From: Lachnospiraceae bacterium
GTDB lineage: Bacteria > Bacillota_A > Clostridia > Lachnospirales > Lachnospiraceae
Assembly: GCA_031262285.1 (NCBI GenBank)
Contig: JAISHZ010000220.1
Location: 1-8,415 of the forward strand
DNA length: 8,415 nucleotides
Direction of reading: 5' to 3'
Below the pieces are notes generated by a model. That model saw only the letters and a list, made by a program, of their open reading frames with translations. It was not told where the DNA came from and did no database searches. The stretch's first letter is position 1, and each line of letters starts with the position of its first letter. Below, one piece after another: positions 1 through 5,715 of the stretch. Made by a program: the position numbers and the translations under genes.

Positions 1-19
1 AGGTAATGAAACTATCCAA

Positions 20-48
20 ATTTTATGCGCAGAGGGAATCCTTGTCAA
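20..48 (-). promoter_or_regulatory. Probable sigma-A promoter firing leftward out of the window
   Basis: On the minus strand a perfect -35 TTGACA (43-48) is followed after exactly 17 bp by TAAAAT (20-25), an 11 of 12 match to the vegetative consensus. Transcription would start near the left edge and leave the window, implying a divergent gene whose coding sequence is not visible. Support is the motif match only. Confidence 0.5.
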
Positions 49-63
49 GGAGAATTGGGTAAC

Positions 64-300
64 ATTTACGTGTTCTATGATTTATGTATCAAAGGCAGTG
101 TATCCCGGACGAACCGCACAGAGCCGTGGGGAGTTTTGGGTGTTAGACTCTCTGGGCGTTCCGATGAGCCCACAGCAGTGAAAATGCGCGCACAAGCAAG
201 CGCTCATTTTCACTTGGTCTCATCTCCACAGAACGTATAACACCCAAAACTTCCCACGGTTCTGTGCGGTTCTGTGCATCGATTCGCTATAAACGTAGAT
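64..300 (+). mobile_element. Palindromic repeat element copy E1, MITE-like
   Basis: An approximately 237-bp element whose core (97-283) is repeated in inverted orientation at 4082-4267 with roughly 90 percent identity by hand alignment. It is a nested palindrome: outer arms at 111-145 and 238-272 match at 33 of 35 positions, and a central hairpin lies at 177-214 with 15-bp arms and an 8-base loop. The right end is AAACGTAGAT (291-300); a degenerate counterpart ATTTACGTGT (64-73) marks the left. No transposase is present, so a non-autonomous element is the best guess. A structured RNA or recombination site is an alternative. The exact ends are uncertain, and no target duplication is obvious. 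Confidence 0.65.
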
Positions 301-331
301 CGGCGAACTCGCCGAATTCTAACATAGAGTC

Positions 332-360
332 TTGTAAAGGGAAGCGAAGTGTGCTATAAA
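332..360 (+). promoter_or_regulatory. Probable promoter of the pyridoxamine kinase gene
   Basis: TTGTAA (332-337) is separated by 17 bp from TATAAA (355-360). The -10 box matches the consensus at five of six bases and the -35 box at four of six. It lies about 60 bp upstream of the start codon and just 31 bp beyond the end of repeat element E1, so the element forms the upstream flank of this promoter. Confidence 0.5.
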
Positions 361-418
361 ATTCACGATTGATCTGCTGTCTGAAGAAAAAGTGAGGATA
401 TCCACAAGGGAGTGACGG

Positions 419-1363
419 ATGAACAATATGATGACACAAGGGATAGATGGGGATGAAGAACAGATCCAAAATCCGGGAGCGATAAAACGTGTGGCGCTGT
501 TGAATGATTTGACTGCTTTTGGACGCTGTTCGTTGGCGGTAGCAGTTCCTGTTGTGAGTGCTTTTGGATTTCAAGCGTGTCCGATTCCTACTGCTATTTT
601 GTCCAATCATCTTGGCTTTCGGACATATTCGTATGATGATTATACACCCAAGATAAGAGGTGTCTTGGACGGGTTGGAGACTTTGGGGGTGTGTTTCGAC
701 GCGATAGCTTGTGGTTTCCTTGGAAGTGATGCGCAAATACCTTTGATTACGCGCTTTCTGGAAATCCAGTCGTTGAACCGAACGTCTTCTCCTTTGTTTT
801 GCCTAGATCCTGTCATGGGGGATCAGGGAGAACTTTATTCTACGATTACGTCGACTCATGTTAGATCTTTACAAGATCTGGCAGCAAAAGCAGATTTATT
901 GACACCTAATTTAACGGAAGCTTGTCTGCTCACGGACACTCCTTACCACTCCGGTGAATGGAAGGATGGTCAGTTGGCTGCAATTTGTGAAAAACTGGAG
1001 GAGCGAGCAAGCGACTCGGTTGAGGATATAAAGATTGTGATAACAGGTCTTTGGAGTGGCGAATGCGTGGGGAATTATATTTGGGAAAATCATAGTGGAA
1101 GCCGTTTTGAAATCGAAAGATCAGGAGATTCCAGACCGGGGACAGGAGATTTGTTCGCGGCAGTCTTGCTGAGTCTTACTTTACAAGGCTTTTCTTTTGC
1201 CGAAGCAGTGAAAAGAGCGGCAAAATTCGTCGCTCTTTCCATCGGTTATACACATAAGCGAGGGGTTCCTCAAAATGAAGGGGTATTGTTTGAGCCTTTG
1301 TTATCAAGAGTGATGCGTGGGAGAAGCGAAAGTGACATGAATACTTCCCACATTGACTTTTAA
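419..1363 (+). CDS. Pyridoxamine/pyridoxal kinase, PfkB (ribokinase) family
   Basis: The 314-residue product is a cytosolic kinase expected to phosphorylate pyridoxamine or pyridoxal with ATP in the salvage route to pyridoxal 5'-phosphate. Family marks seen are LLNDLTAFGRCSL near the N-terminus (27-39), PTAILSNHLGF (57-67), DPVMGDQGELY (130-140), TPNLTEA (162-168) and the anion-hole/catalytic motif GTGDLF (241-246, base D244). The start at 419 is supported by AGGGAG (407-412) six bases upstream. It leaves about 22 residues before the usual family start, an odd acidic extension. The C-terminus also runs past the usual GVxFEPLL ending by some 17 residues, overlapping the convergent DUF4097 gene by 60 bp. 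It appears monocistronic with its own promoter. The pyridoxamine versus pyridoxal preference, and the alternative hydroxymethylpyrimidine kinase activity, cannot be told from sequence. Confidence 0.88.
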   Translation: MNNMMTQGIDGDEEQIQNPGAIKRVALLNDLTAFGRCSLAVAVPVVSAFGFQACPIPTAILSNHLGFRTYSYDDYTPKIRGVLDGLETLGVCFDAIACGFLGSDAQIPLITRFLEIQSLNRTSSPLFCLDPVMGDQGELYSTITSTHVRSLQDLAAKADLLTPNLTEACLLTDTPYHSGEWKDGQLAAICEKLEERASDSVEDIKIVITGLWSGECVGNYIWENHSGSRFEIERSGDSRPGTGDLFAAVLLSLTLQGFSFAEAVKRAAKFVALSIGYTHKRGVPQNEGVLFEPLLSRVMRGRSESDMNTSHIDF

Positions 1364-2242
1364 TTTGATATCTTTATGGCTATCGTGATCAATCTCTTGA
1401 CTGCGCGCAATTGCATTATATTCCTTGCCATCGATGGTGATTTTACCCATAGCGATATCTAAATCAAAATTATAGTCGTTTACTTCGCTTTGCAGTTGCA
1501 AATCCAAATTACCCACATTGCATTGGAGCGTGGCTTCCTCGTTGATTTTGGCGGCAACTATGTCCAAATTACCGGCATCAACTTTGGCGTTCAATTCTTT
1601 CACGTCGATATCAGCCACTGACATATTTCCGGCTCCGACTTTGATCTCTATCTTTTCGCCCGATAATAAGTTTAATTCCATATTCCCTGCACCGACGTTT
1701 AGGGTGATATTTTCCGCACGCAAACTTTCTACTTGTGCGTTTACCGCTCCGATCGAAAGGTCAATTTCTTCATATTCGTATTCTAGTGGAATGTATAAAT
1801 CAATATAGCCACCTCGATCAATCACATTAAAAACATTTGTAGTAATGCTTTTCAGATAAAAAGTACCGTCTTCCTCATATACTTGATATTCATCAACATC
1901 ATCTGTTTTCAGCCAAAAAGAGCCATCTTGCGAGTCTTTGATTCTGAGATTAGCGCCACCTACATCGATAGCGAGATTGATAACAGTACCGGTCTGGATC
2001 TGCATGGTATCGACATCTCCGGACAAAACGCTCTGCTTATCACTATAAAATGTTTTCTCCTCTATATCAAACAAATCACCATCTATCCTTACAAAATTCC
2101 GTAAAAAAGAAAACGGTCCGGAAATCGGTAAAGATTCCTCTAATGTGGTGCGAAACACTGTATGTATCACGAGGTACAATCCTCCTCCCAACAAGATAAA
2201 GATCAATCCCACAATCAATAATACTTTCATTCCTCTACGCAT
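1304..2242 (-). CDS. DUF4097 (toast-rack-like) membrane-anchored protein
   Basis: The 312-residue product has a short basic N-terminus, one transmembrane helix (about 7-28) and a long extracytoplasmic part. From about residue 165 onward it carries repeated beta-strand units of the type NVGAGNMEL, KVGAGNMSV, KVDAGNLDI and NVGNLDL, ending in KVNVGSIHVTF. This is the repeating-turn pattern of DUF4097/toast-rack domains, which form right-handed beta stacks and accompany envelope-stress sensors. The start at 2242 is chosen because AAGGGAG lies five bases upstream and the hydrophobic anchor follows at once; longer ATG starts would add 40 residues encoded inside the DUF1700 gene. The first 8 bp overlap the end of that gene, suggesting translational coupling. 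The biochemical function is unknown; a wall-facing sensor or effector is an inference. Confidence 0.82.
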   Translation of the reverse strand: MRRGMKVLLIVGLIFILLGGGLYLVIHTVFRTTLEESLPISGPFSFLRNFVRIDGDLFDIEEKTFYSDKQSVLSGDVDTMQIQTGTVINLAIDVGGANLRIKDSQDGSFWLKTDDVDEYQVYEEDGTFYLKSITTNVFNVIDRGGYIDLYIPLEYEYEEIDLSIGAVNAQVESLRAENITLNVGAGNMELNLLSGEKIEIKVGAGNMSVADIDVKELNAKVDAGNLDIVAAKINEEATLQCNVGNLDLQLQSEVNDYNFDLDIAMGKITIDGKEYNAIARSQEIDHDSHKDIKLKVNVGSIHVTFASPTHHS

Positions 2243-3350
2243 GGTTACTCCCTTCTGTCGGCCTTTTACCGGTGATAAAACAGAAACAATAGTGGATGAT
2301 CTCTTTCCCTTTGCGGAAGATGAATTTGCATCCCTTGTTGAGCAAAGGAGTGACCTTTGCACCCATTAATAACGTCAGCAGCCACATAAGACAACCGACA
2401 CCTATGCATACAAGCGCAGCGCCCAATAGCAGCAGTCCCGCATACGGTGACACGGTCAGCGTCAAAGCGCTTGATATGAGGAGCGCACCACCGGTAATAA
2501 AAAGTATGATTCCTGTTGCTCCAAATGCGATTAATATTCCATACCAAGCCACTACTAACTCAATGATCAAACCAATAACAACGAAAAACACTCCGAGCAA
2601 CACCGGCATAATCGTAATCGCAACCGCGATGAGGATCAAATTGACGATAATCGGAGAGGAGACATCCTTTTTTAGATCATGGAAACCGGTCTTCACTCTA
2701 TCCCGTAAATTGGATTTCGTACTCGTTTTCTCGGAAGAGTAAGAATCATAGTCATTTGACTGATGATCTGCTTGATCGTAATTGCCATACTTATCATAAT
2801 TGCTAAAATTGTCGAATTTGTCATGATTATCGAAATTGTTGTATTTATCGGACTTGTCATGGTTGTCGAAATTATCGTATTTAACGAATTTGTCGTGTTT
2901 GTCATAAGGATCTGATGCCTTATCACGATCCCCATATATTGGATCCGCGTTATTTGTTCCCTTATCATGATCATTCCGGTGAAAAGTAGGATCAATGTTT
3001 GCCGAATGATCTGTATACCGGATTGGATCTGTATGGCTAGAGAAAGTAGGAGGATCATTTCTCACATCATGATCACGAGAGTCGGAGTCGTATTTCATCA
3101 CTTTCCGATCTTCCGGAGAGGGATGATCGTCAAGAATTTCAACCTTGAGCTCGCGATGAATGATATCCGCCACTTTCGCAGGACTACCCAACGCTTCTAA
3201 AACGGCAGCTTCATCCTTCACACCCGCATCGTCAAAATAGTCATTATAGTATTGCAGCGCTTCTCTTCTCTCACTAGGTGCAATATCATGCAGCAAGCGC
3301 TCCAGTTCTCCCATAAAACTCCACCTGTCTTGATACTGATTTTGATTCAT
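2235..3350 (-). CDS. DUF1700/HAAS-domain multi-pass membrane protein with Asp/Asn-rich linker
   Basis: The 371-residue product begins with a HAAS-type helical domain (about 10-70; ELERLLHDI, EALQYYNDYFDDAG, LGSPAKVADII), which in this family transmits signals with PadR repressors. Residues 81-215 are a long hydrophilic linker rich in Asp, Asn, His, Lys and Tyr, including a 12-residue repeat at 157-192. Residues 234-331 hold about four hydrophobic segments, followed by a basic tail. Most DUF1700 proteins are shorter, near 200 residues, so the linker looks like an insertion. The start at 3350 overlaps the padR stop as ATGA, with AAAGGGA just upstream. The role is inferred: sensing the membrane or envelope state and relaying it to the repressor encoded just upstream. 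Confidence 0.82.
   Translation of the reverse strand: MNQNQYQDRWSFMGELERLLHDIAPSERREALQYYNDYFDDAGVKDEAAVLEALGSPAKVADIIHRELKVEILDDHPSPEDRKVMKYDSDSRDHDVRNDPPTFSSHTDPIRYTDHSANIDPTFHRNDHDKGTNNADPIYGDRDKASDPYDKHDKFVKYDNFDNHDKSDKYNNFDNHDKFDNFSNYDKYGNYDQADHQSNDYDSYSSEKTSTKSNLRDRVKTGFHDLKKDVSSPIIVNLILIAVAITIMPVLLGVFFVVIGLIIELVVAWYGILIAFGATGIILFITGGALLISSALTLTVSPYAGLLLLGAALVCIGVGCLMWLLTLLMGAKVTPLLNKGCKFIFRKGKEIIHYCFCFITGKRPTEGSNHA
2775..2882 (-). repeat. 36-bp coding repeat giving Asp/Asn/His-rich 12-residue units
   Basis: Inside the DUF1700 gene, residues 157-168 (KYDNFDNHDKSD), 169-180 (KYNNFDNHDKFD) and a diverged 181-192 (NFSNYDKYGNYD) form about three 36-bp units in frame. At DNA level the first two units are very similar. 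Variable length between strains would be expected by slippage. The composition suggests a flexible, acidic and possibly metal- or cation-binding linker on the cytoplasmic side of the membrane segments; this is inference. Confidence 0.7.
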
Positions 3351-3706
3351 AACATCCCTTTCTTTCCTCTCGTTTGCTGATCGAGATTCGCCTGCTTTCC
3401 AAGAAATAACGCCGAGATCTTTTCGCAATATTGCTGCCACTCTCCCTCATAAAGTGACAACTGTGCCCATCCCTTGCTTGTCACTTTGTAATACCTCCGA
3501 TTACGTCCCGAACATTCAATGTCGTAGACTTCCAAACACTCATCTTTTTGAAGCCTCCTCAGAACCGGATATAAAGTTGACTCTGAAAGATCAATCACTT
3601 GGCGAACCTCTTGCGTGATCTTATAACCATAGGTTCCTTCCGGATCCTTCGATACCACTGCCAGTACTATGGCATCTAATAGCGCCGCTCCCGCACTAAA
3701 AATCAT
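3347..3706 (-). CDS. PadR-family winged-helix transcriptional repressor
   Basis: The 119-residue product fits the small PadR class. It opens with a helix (LLDAIVLAVVSK, 9-20), then GTYGYKITQEVRQ (24-36), the recognition-helix region SESTLYPVLRRLQKDE (41-56) and the beta-wing GRNRRYYKVTSKG (67-79), with a C-terminal dimerisation helix after 80. The start at 3706 is preferred because TAGGAG lies six bases upstream and it matches the family N-terminus; a longer reading frame from 3769 would add 21 unlikely residues with a poor binding site. It is first in the operon and overlaps the DUF1700 start by ATGA. PadR proteins encoded beside DUF1700 usually autoregulate their operon; a candidate operator lies between promoter and start codon. 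Confidence 0.9.
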   Translation of the reverse strand: MIFSAGAALLDAIVLAVVSKDPEGTYGYKITQEVRQVIDLSESTLYPVLRRLQKDECLEVYDIECSGRNRRYYKVTSKGWAQLSLYEGEWQQYCEKISALFLGKQANLDQQTRGKKGML

Positions 3707-3814
3707 CTTGACTCCTATCCCATACGATCCGGTGCACGTTCGATGTGCTCGGTATTTTGCACGCTGCATATGCGTTTCGTCCTACTTTTGGCTGTGCGAC
3801 TATCCTTCTTTTAT

Positions 3815-3832
3815 GTATATGCAATACTATAC
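3815..3832. promoter_or_regulatory. Candidate PadR operator in the operon leader
   Basis: GTATA (3815-3819), an 8-bp spacer and TATAC (3828-3832) form a perfect dyad. Its spacing resembles known PadR sites, which have short arms separated by about eight bases. It sits about 20 bp downstream of the expected transcription start of the PadR operon, a position suited to autorepression. The evidence is symmetry and position only; AT-rich DNA gives such dyads by chance. Confidence 0.35.
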
Positions 3833-3856
3833 GAAATATAATATTGTTCTGCTAAA

Positions 3857-3885
3857 AATATACCGCAACTTTCTATCCATGTCAA
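3857..3885 (-). promoter_or_regulatory. Strong promoter of the PadR-DUF1700-DUF4097 operon
   Basis: On the minus strand a perfect TTGACA (3880-3885), a 17-bp spacer and TATATT (3857-3862) give an 11 of 12 consensus match. The predicted start lies near 3850, leaving a leader of about 145 nt before the PadR start codon at 3706. A near-consensus promoter under a local repressor is the usual arrangement for PadR circuits. Confidence 0.7.
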
Positions 3886-3937
3886 CTGATTTGTGCACGA
3901 ATATTTCGATAAACTCATTCGCCGTTACCATTCAAAC

Positions 3938-3950
3938 GCAATGTCATTGC
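3938..3950. promoter_or_regulatory. Perfect 13-bp palindrome upstream of the PadR promoter
   Basis: GCAATG-T-CATTGC is a perfect dyad with a single central base, about 53 bp upstream of the -35 box of the PadR operon promoter. It could bind a dimeric regulator, but no binding protein can be named from the sequence and chance occurrence is possible. Confidence 0.25.
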
Positions 3951-4064
3951 CTTAAGACTTCTGATACAAATGTCAACTACGGGAAGCGGCATAGAATCAG
4001 CGCTTTTTTGGTTTTTCGATGCTTAAAACCCTTAAGTAAATGACATTAATTAACGCAATTTACA

Positions 4065-4284
4065 ATCTACGTTTAGTGCTTATCAATGCACAGAACCGCA
4101 CAGGGCTGAGGGGAGTTTTGGGTGTTATACGTTCTGTGGAGATGAGACCAAGTAAAAATGAGCGCTTGCTTGTGCGCTCATTTTTACTGTCTGGGCTCAA
4201 CGGAACGCCCAGAGAGTCTAACACCCAAAACTGTCCCCTATTCTGTTTGGTTCGTCCGGGATACACTTCTTTTGAAACGTAGAT
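4065..4284 (-). mobile_element. Palindromic repeat element copy E2, inverted relative to E1
   Basis: This approximately 220-bp copy has clear terminal inverted repeats: ATCTACGTTT (4065-4074) and AAACGTAGAT (4275-4284), a perfect 10-bp match. Its reverse complement aligns with E1 over the core at about 90 percent. The central hairpin (4151-4188) has a perfect 15-bp stem and an 8-base loop; the outer arms (4093-4127 and 4219-4253) still pair at their ends but have drifted in the middle. No transposase is encoded. Its right end lies 36 bp before the -35 box of the methyltransferase promoter, nearly the same distance as E1 from the kinase promoter. Confidence 0.7.
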
Positions 4285-4320
4285 CAGCGAAAGCTTGAAC
4301 GGTAAAATCGAACAATCATA

Positions 4321-4349
4321 TTGGTTTCCCGAATGAGATGTGATATGAT
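4321..4349 (+). promoter_or_regulatory. Probable extended -10 promoter of the methyltransferase cluster
   Basis: TATGAT (4344-4349) is preceded by TGA, giving an extended -10 box, and lies 17 bp after the weak -35 element TTGGTT (4321-4326). The distance to the start codon at 4399 is about 50 bp. No other promoter is apparent before the downstream genes, so it may drive the whole rightward cluster. Confidence 0.5.
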
Positions 4350-4388
4350 AATTCTGTTCATTCAATAGCAGAATAGAGCAATACATAT

Positions 4389-4393
4389 GGAGG
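4389..4393 (+). promoter_or_regulatory. Ribosome binding site deciding the methyltransferase start
   Basis: GGAGG followed by AAACA and ATG fixes translation at 4399. The in-frame ATG at 4387 overlaps this site and would be too close upstream, so the four extra residues it offers are unlikely to be made. Confidence 0.8.
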
Positions 4394-4398
4394 AAACA

Positions 4399-5553
4399 AT
4401 GAACACTGTAGAATATATAGCACCCTGTCACTTTGGTATGGAAGCCGTCCTCAAACGCGAAATCGTACAGCTTGGATATGAAATTACGCAAGTAAACGAT
4501 GGTCGCGTTTCTTTTCGCGGAGATCGTGCGACACTGTGCCGAGCCAACATTTTCTTACGTACCGCAGAACGCGTTTTGTTGAAGATCTGTGAATTTGAAG
4601 CACTGACATATGAAGACCTTTTTCAAGGGACGAAAGCGGCGCAGTGGGAAGAATACCTACCACGCGACGCAAAATTTTGGGTTGCGAAAGCAGCCAGTGT
4701 GAAAAGCAAACTGTTTGCACCCTCTGTCATTCAATCTATCGTCAAAAAGGCGATCGTTGACAGACTGTCGAGCAAATATCATATCGAACAGTTCCCGGAG
4801 GACGGGGATGCTTATCCCATAAGAGTGTTTCTCTACAAAGATCACGTCACCATCGCCTTAGATACCACAGGAGATTCCCTACACAAAAGAGGATATCGCA
4901 AATTGGCGGCTCCCGCGCCGATTTCAGAAAATCTTGCAGCAGCTATTTTGCAGTTAACTCCATGGAAAGGCGAGCGTCCTTTGGTGGATCCTTTCTGCGG
5001 TAGCGGCACGATTCCGATTGAAGCAGCGATGCTTGCTTGTCATGTCGCGCCGGGGGTGATGAGACACTTTACATCGGAAAGCTGGCAGCATATTGCGGAT
5101 GTTGCTCAATGGAGAGCGGCACAACAAGAAGCACAAGACATGGAAGACTTTTCTGTGGAGACCGATATACAAGGGTATGACATGGATGAAAACGCGATTC
5201 GGATAGCGCGAGAAAATGCGCATATCGCCGGAGTGGCACAGAAAATCCATTTTCAACGCCGTCCCATGGAAGAATTGAGCCATCATCGAAAATACGGATT
5301 TGTGGTCACCAATCCACCCTATGGAGAGCGGATGACACAAACGGATTTGCCTCAACTATATCATACTTTGGGTCAACGCTATCAAATGTTGGATTCATGG
5401 AGTATGTACGTGATCAGCGGTTATGAAGCAGCAGAACGCGATATTGGTCGAAAAGCAGACAAAAATCGAAAAATTTATAATGGGATGATCAAGACTTATC
5501 TTTATCAATATTTAGGTCCCAAACCGCCGAAACGCCATAGCGAGCCGAACTGA
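4399..5553 (+). CDS. THUMP-containing class I SAM-dependent RNA methyltransferase (RlmL/YpsC type)
   Basis: The 384-residue product belongs to the COG0116 family, whose members methylate guanine N2 in 23S rRNA. The N-terminal part (about 1-155) is a ferredoxin-like plus THUMP RNA-binding module. The catalytic Rossmann domain shows ISENLAAAIL (175-184), SAM motif I VDPFCGSGTIPIEAA (196-210), the acidic turn GYDMDENAI (259-267) and the catalytic motif IV NPPYGER (305-311). It matches the short Gram-positive form and lacks the second methyltransferase half of E. coli RlmL. Older annotation as a DNA methylase is misleading. Its last codons form the first copy of a 69-bp tandem repeat that continues downstream. 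It probably leads the rightward cluster. The exact target base in this organism is unproven. Confidence 0.9.
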   Translation: MNTVEYIAPCHFGMEAVLKREIVQLGYEITQVNDGRVSFRGDRATLCRANIFLRTAERVLLKICEFEALTYEDLFQGTKAAQWEEYLPRDAKFWVAKAASVKSKLFAPSVIQSIVKKAIVDRLSSKYHIEQFPEDGDAYPIRVFLYKDHVTIALDTTGDSLHKRGYRKLAAPAPISENLAAAILQLTPWKGERPLVDPFCGSGTIPIEAAMLACHVAPGVMRHFTSESWQHIADVAQWRAAQQEAQDMEDFSVETDIQGYDMDENAIRIARENAHIAGVAQKIHFQRRPMEELSHHRKYGFVVTNPPYGERMTQTDLPQLYHTLGQRYQMLDSWSMYVISGYEAAERDIGRKADKNRKIYNGMIKTYLYQYLGPKPPKRHSEPN

Positions 5554-5709
5554 AAACTGTAATAAAAGGAAGATCGAGCGTTACAACAAAGTCGACTGTC
5601 GCTTTATAGCGAGCCGAATTGAAAACCGTAATAAAAGGAAGATCGAGCGCGACAACAAAGTCGGCTGTTGCTTTATAACGAACCGAACTGAAAACCGTAA
5701 TAAAGGAAG
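5538..5709 (+). repeat. 69-bp tandem repeat, about 2.5 copies, covering the gene end and the following gap
   Basis: Units start at 5538, 5607 and 5676, each opening with TAGCGAGCCGAA or a close variant; the third is cut short at about 5709. The first copy contains the final codons and stop of the methyltransferase gene. Each unit carries a purine-rich GTAATAAA(A)GGAAG segment like a ribosome binding site, and the last of these serves the following gene. Copies 1 and 2 differ at few positions. The period is a multiple of three. No hairpin terminator is visible within it. Confidence 0.85.
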
Positions 5710-5710
5710 G
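5704..5710 (+). promoter_or_regulatory. Ribosome binding site supporting a TTG start
   Basis: AGGAAGG, followed by GTAAC and TTG at 5716, supports the non-ATG start of the amidase-like gene. The site is the terminal copy of the purine tract in the 69-bp repeat. Confidence 0.65.
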
Positions 5711-5715
5711 GTAAC

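Larger units (their letters stand above)
1..418. other. Intergenic region left of the pyridoxamine kinase gene
   Basis: No convincing gene lies here. The region holds a leftward promoter at the extreme left, one copy of a long palindromic repeat element, a short perfect inverted repeat (CGGCGA-AC-TCGCCG, 301-314) directly beside that element, and the promoter and ribosome binding site of the kinase gene. A frame open from position 2 to the TGA at 179-181 exists, but most of it is repeat sequence. Because a good promoter fires leftward out of the window, the neighbouring gene on the left is more likely divergent than co-directional. Confidence 0.6.
3707..4398. other. Divergent intergenic region between the PadR operon and the methyltransferase gene
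   Basis: This stretch of nearly 700 bp has no convincing gene. It holds the leftward PadR operon promoter with a leader of about 145 nt, a candidate operator, a 13-bp palindrome, the second copy of the palindromic repeat element, and the rightward methyltransferase promoter. Open frames crossing it on either strand are built mostly from repeat sequence and lack ribosome binding sites. Confidence 0.6.

Noticed and set aside
2..181. Frame open from the left edge, possibly the tail of an upstream protein
   Set aside because: From about 64 on it is repeat-element sequence, and a strong promoter at 20-48 points the other way. The 20 residues before the element are too few to assign.
2243..2362. 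Longer DUF4097 start at 2362
   Set aside because: The extra 40 residues are out-of-frame DUF1700 sequence, and the ATG at 2242 has a clear ribosome binding site directly before the membrane anchor.
2145..2742. Plus-strand open frames across the DUF1700/DUF4097 junction
   Set aside because: They are antisense shadows of two well-supported genes, without ribosome binding sites or recognisable protein features.
3948..3976. Second TTGACA on the minus strand upstream of the PadR promoter
   Set aside because: At 16-18 bp spacing there is no acceptable -10 box; the sequence at 17 bp is AAGGCA.
3669..4043. 124-residue plus-strand frame upstream of E2
   Set aside because: It starts antisense within padR, crosses the PadR promoter, has low-complexity composition and no ribosome binding site.
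4060..4491. 143-residue minus-strand open frame across element E2 and the methyltransferase 5' end
   Set aside because: It combines antisense of a real gene with repeat sequence, and its start lies inside the methyltransferase coding region with no ribosome binding site.
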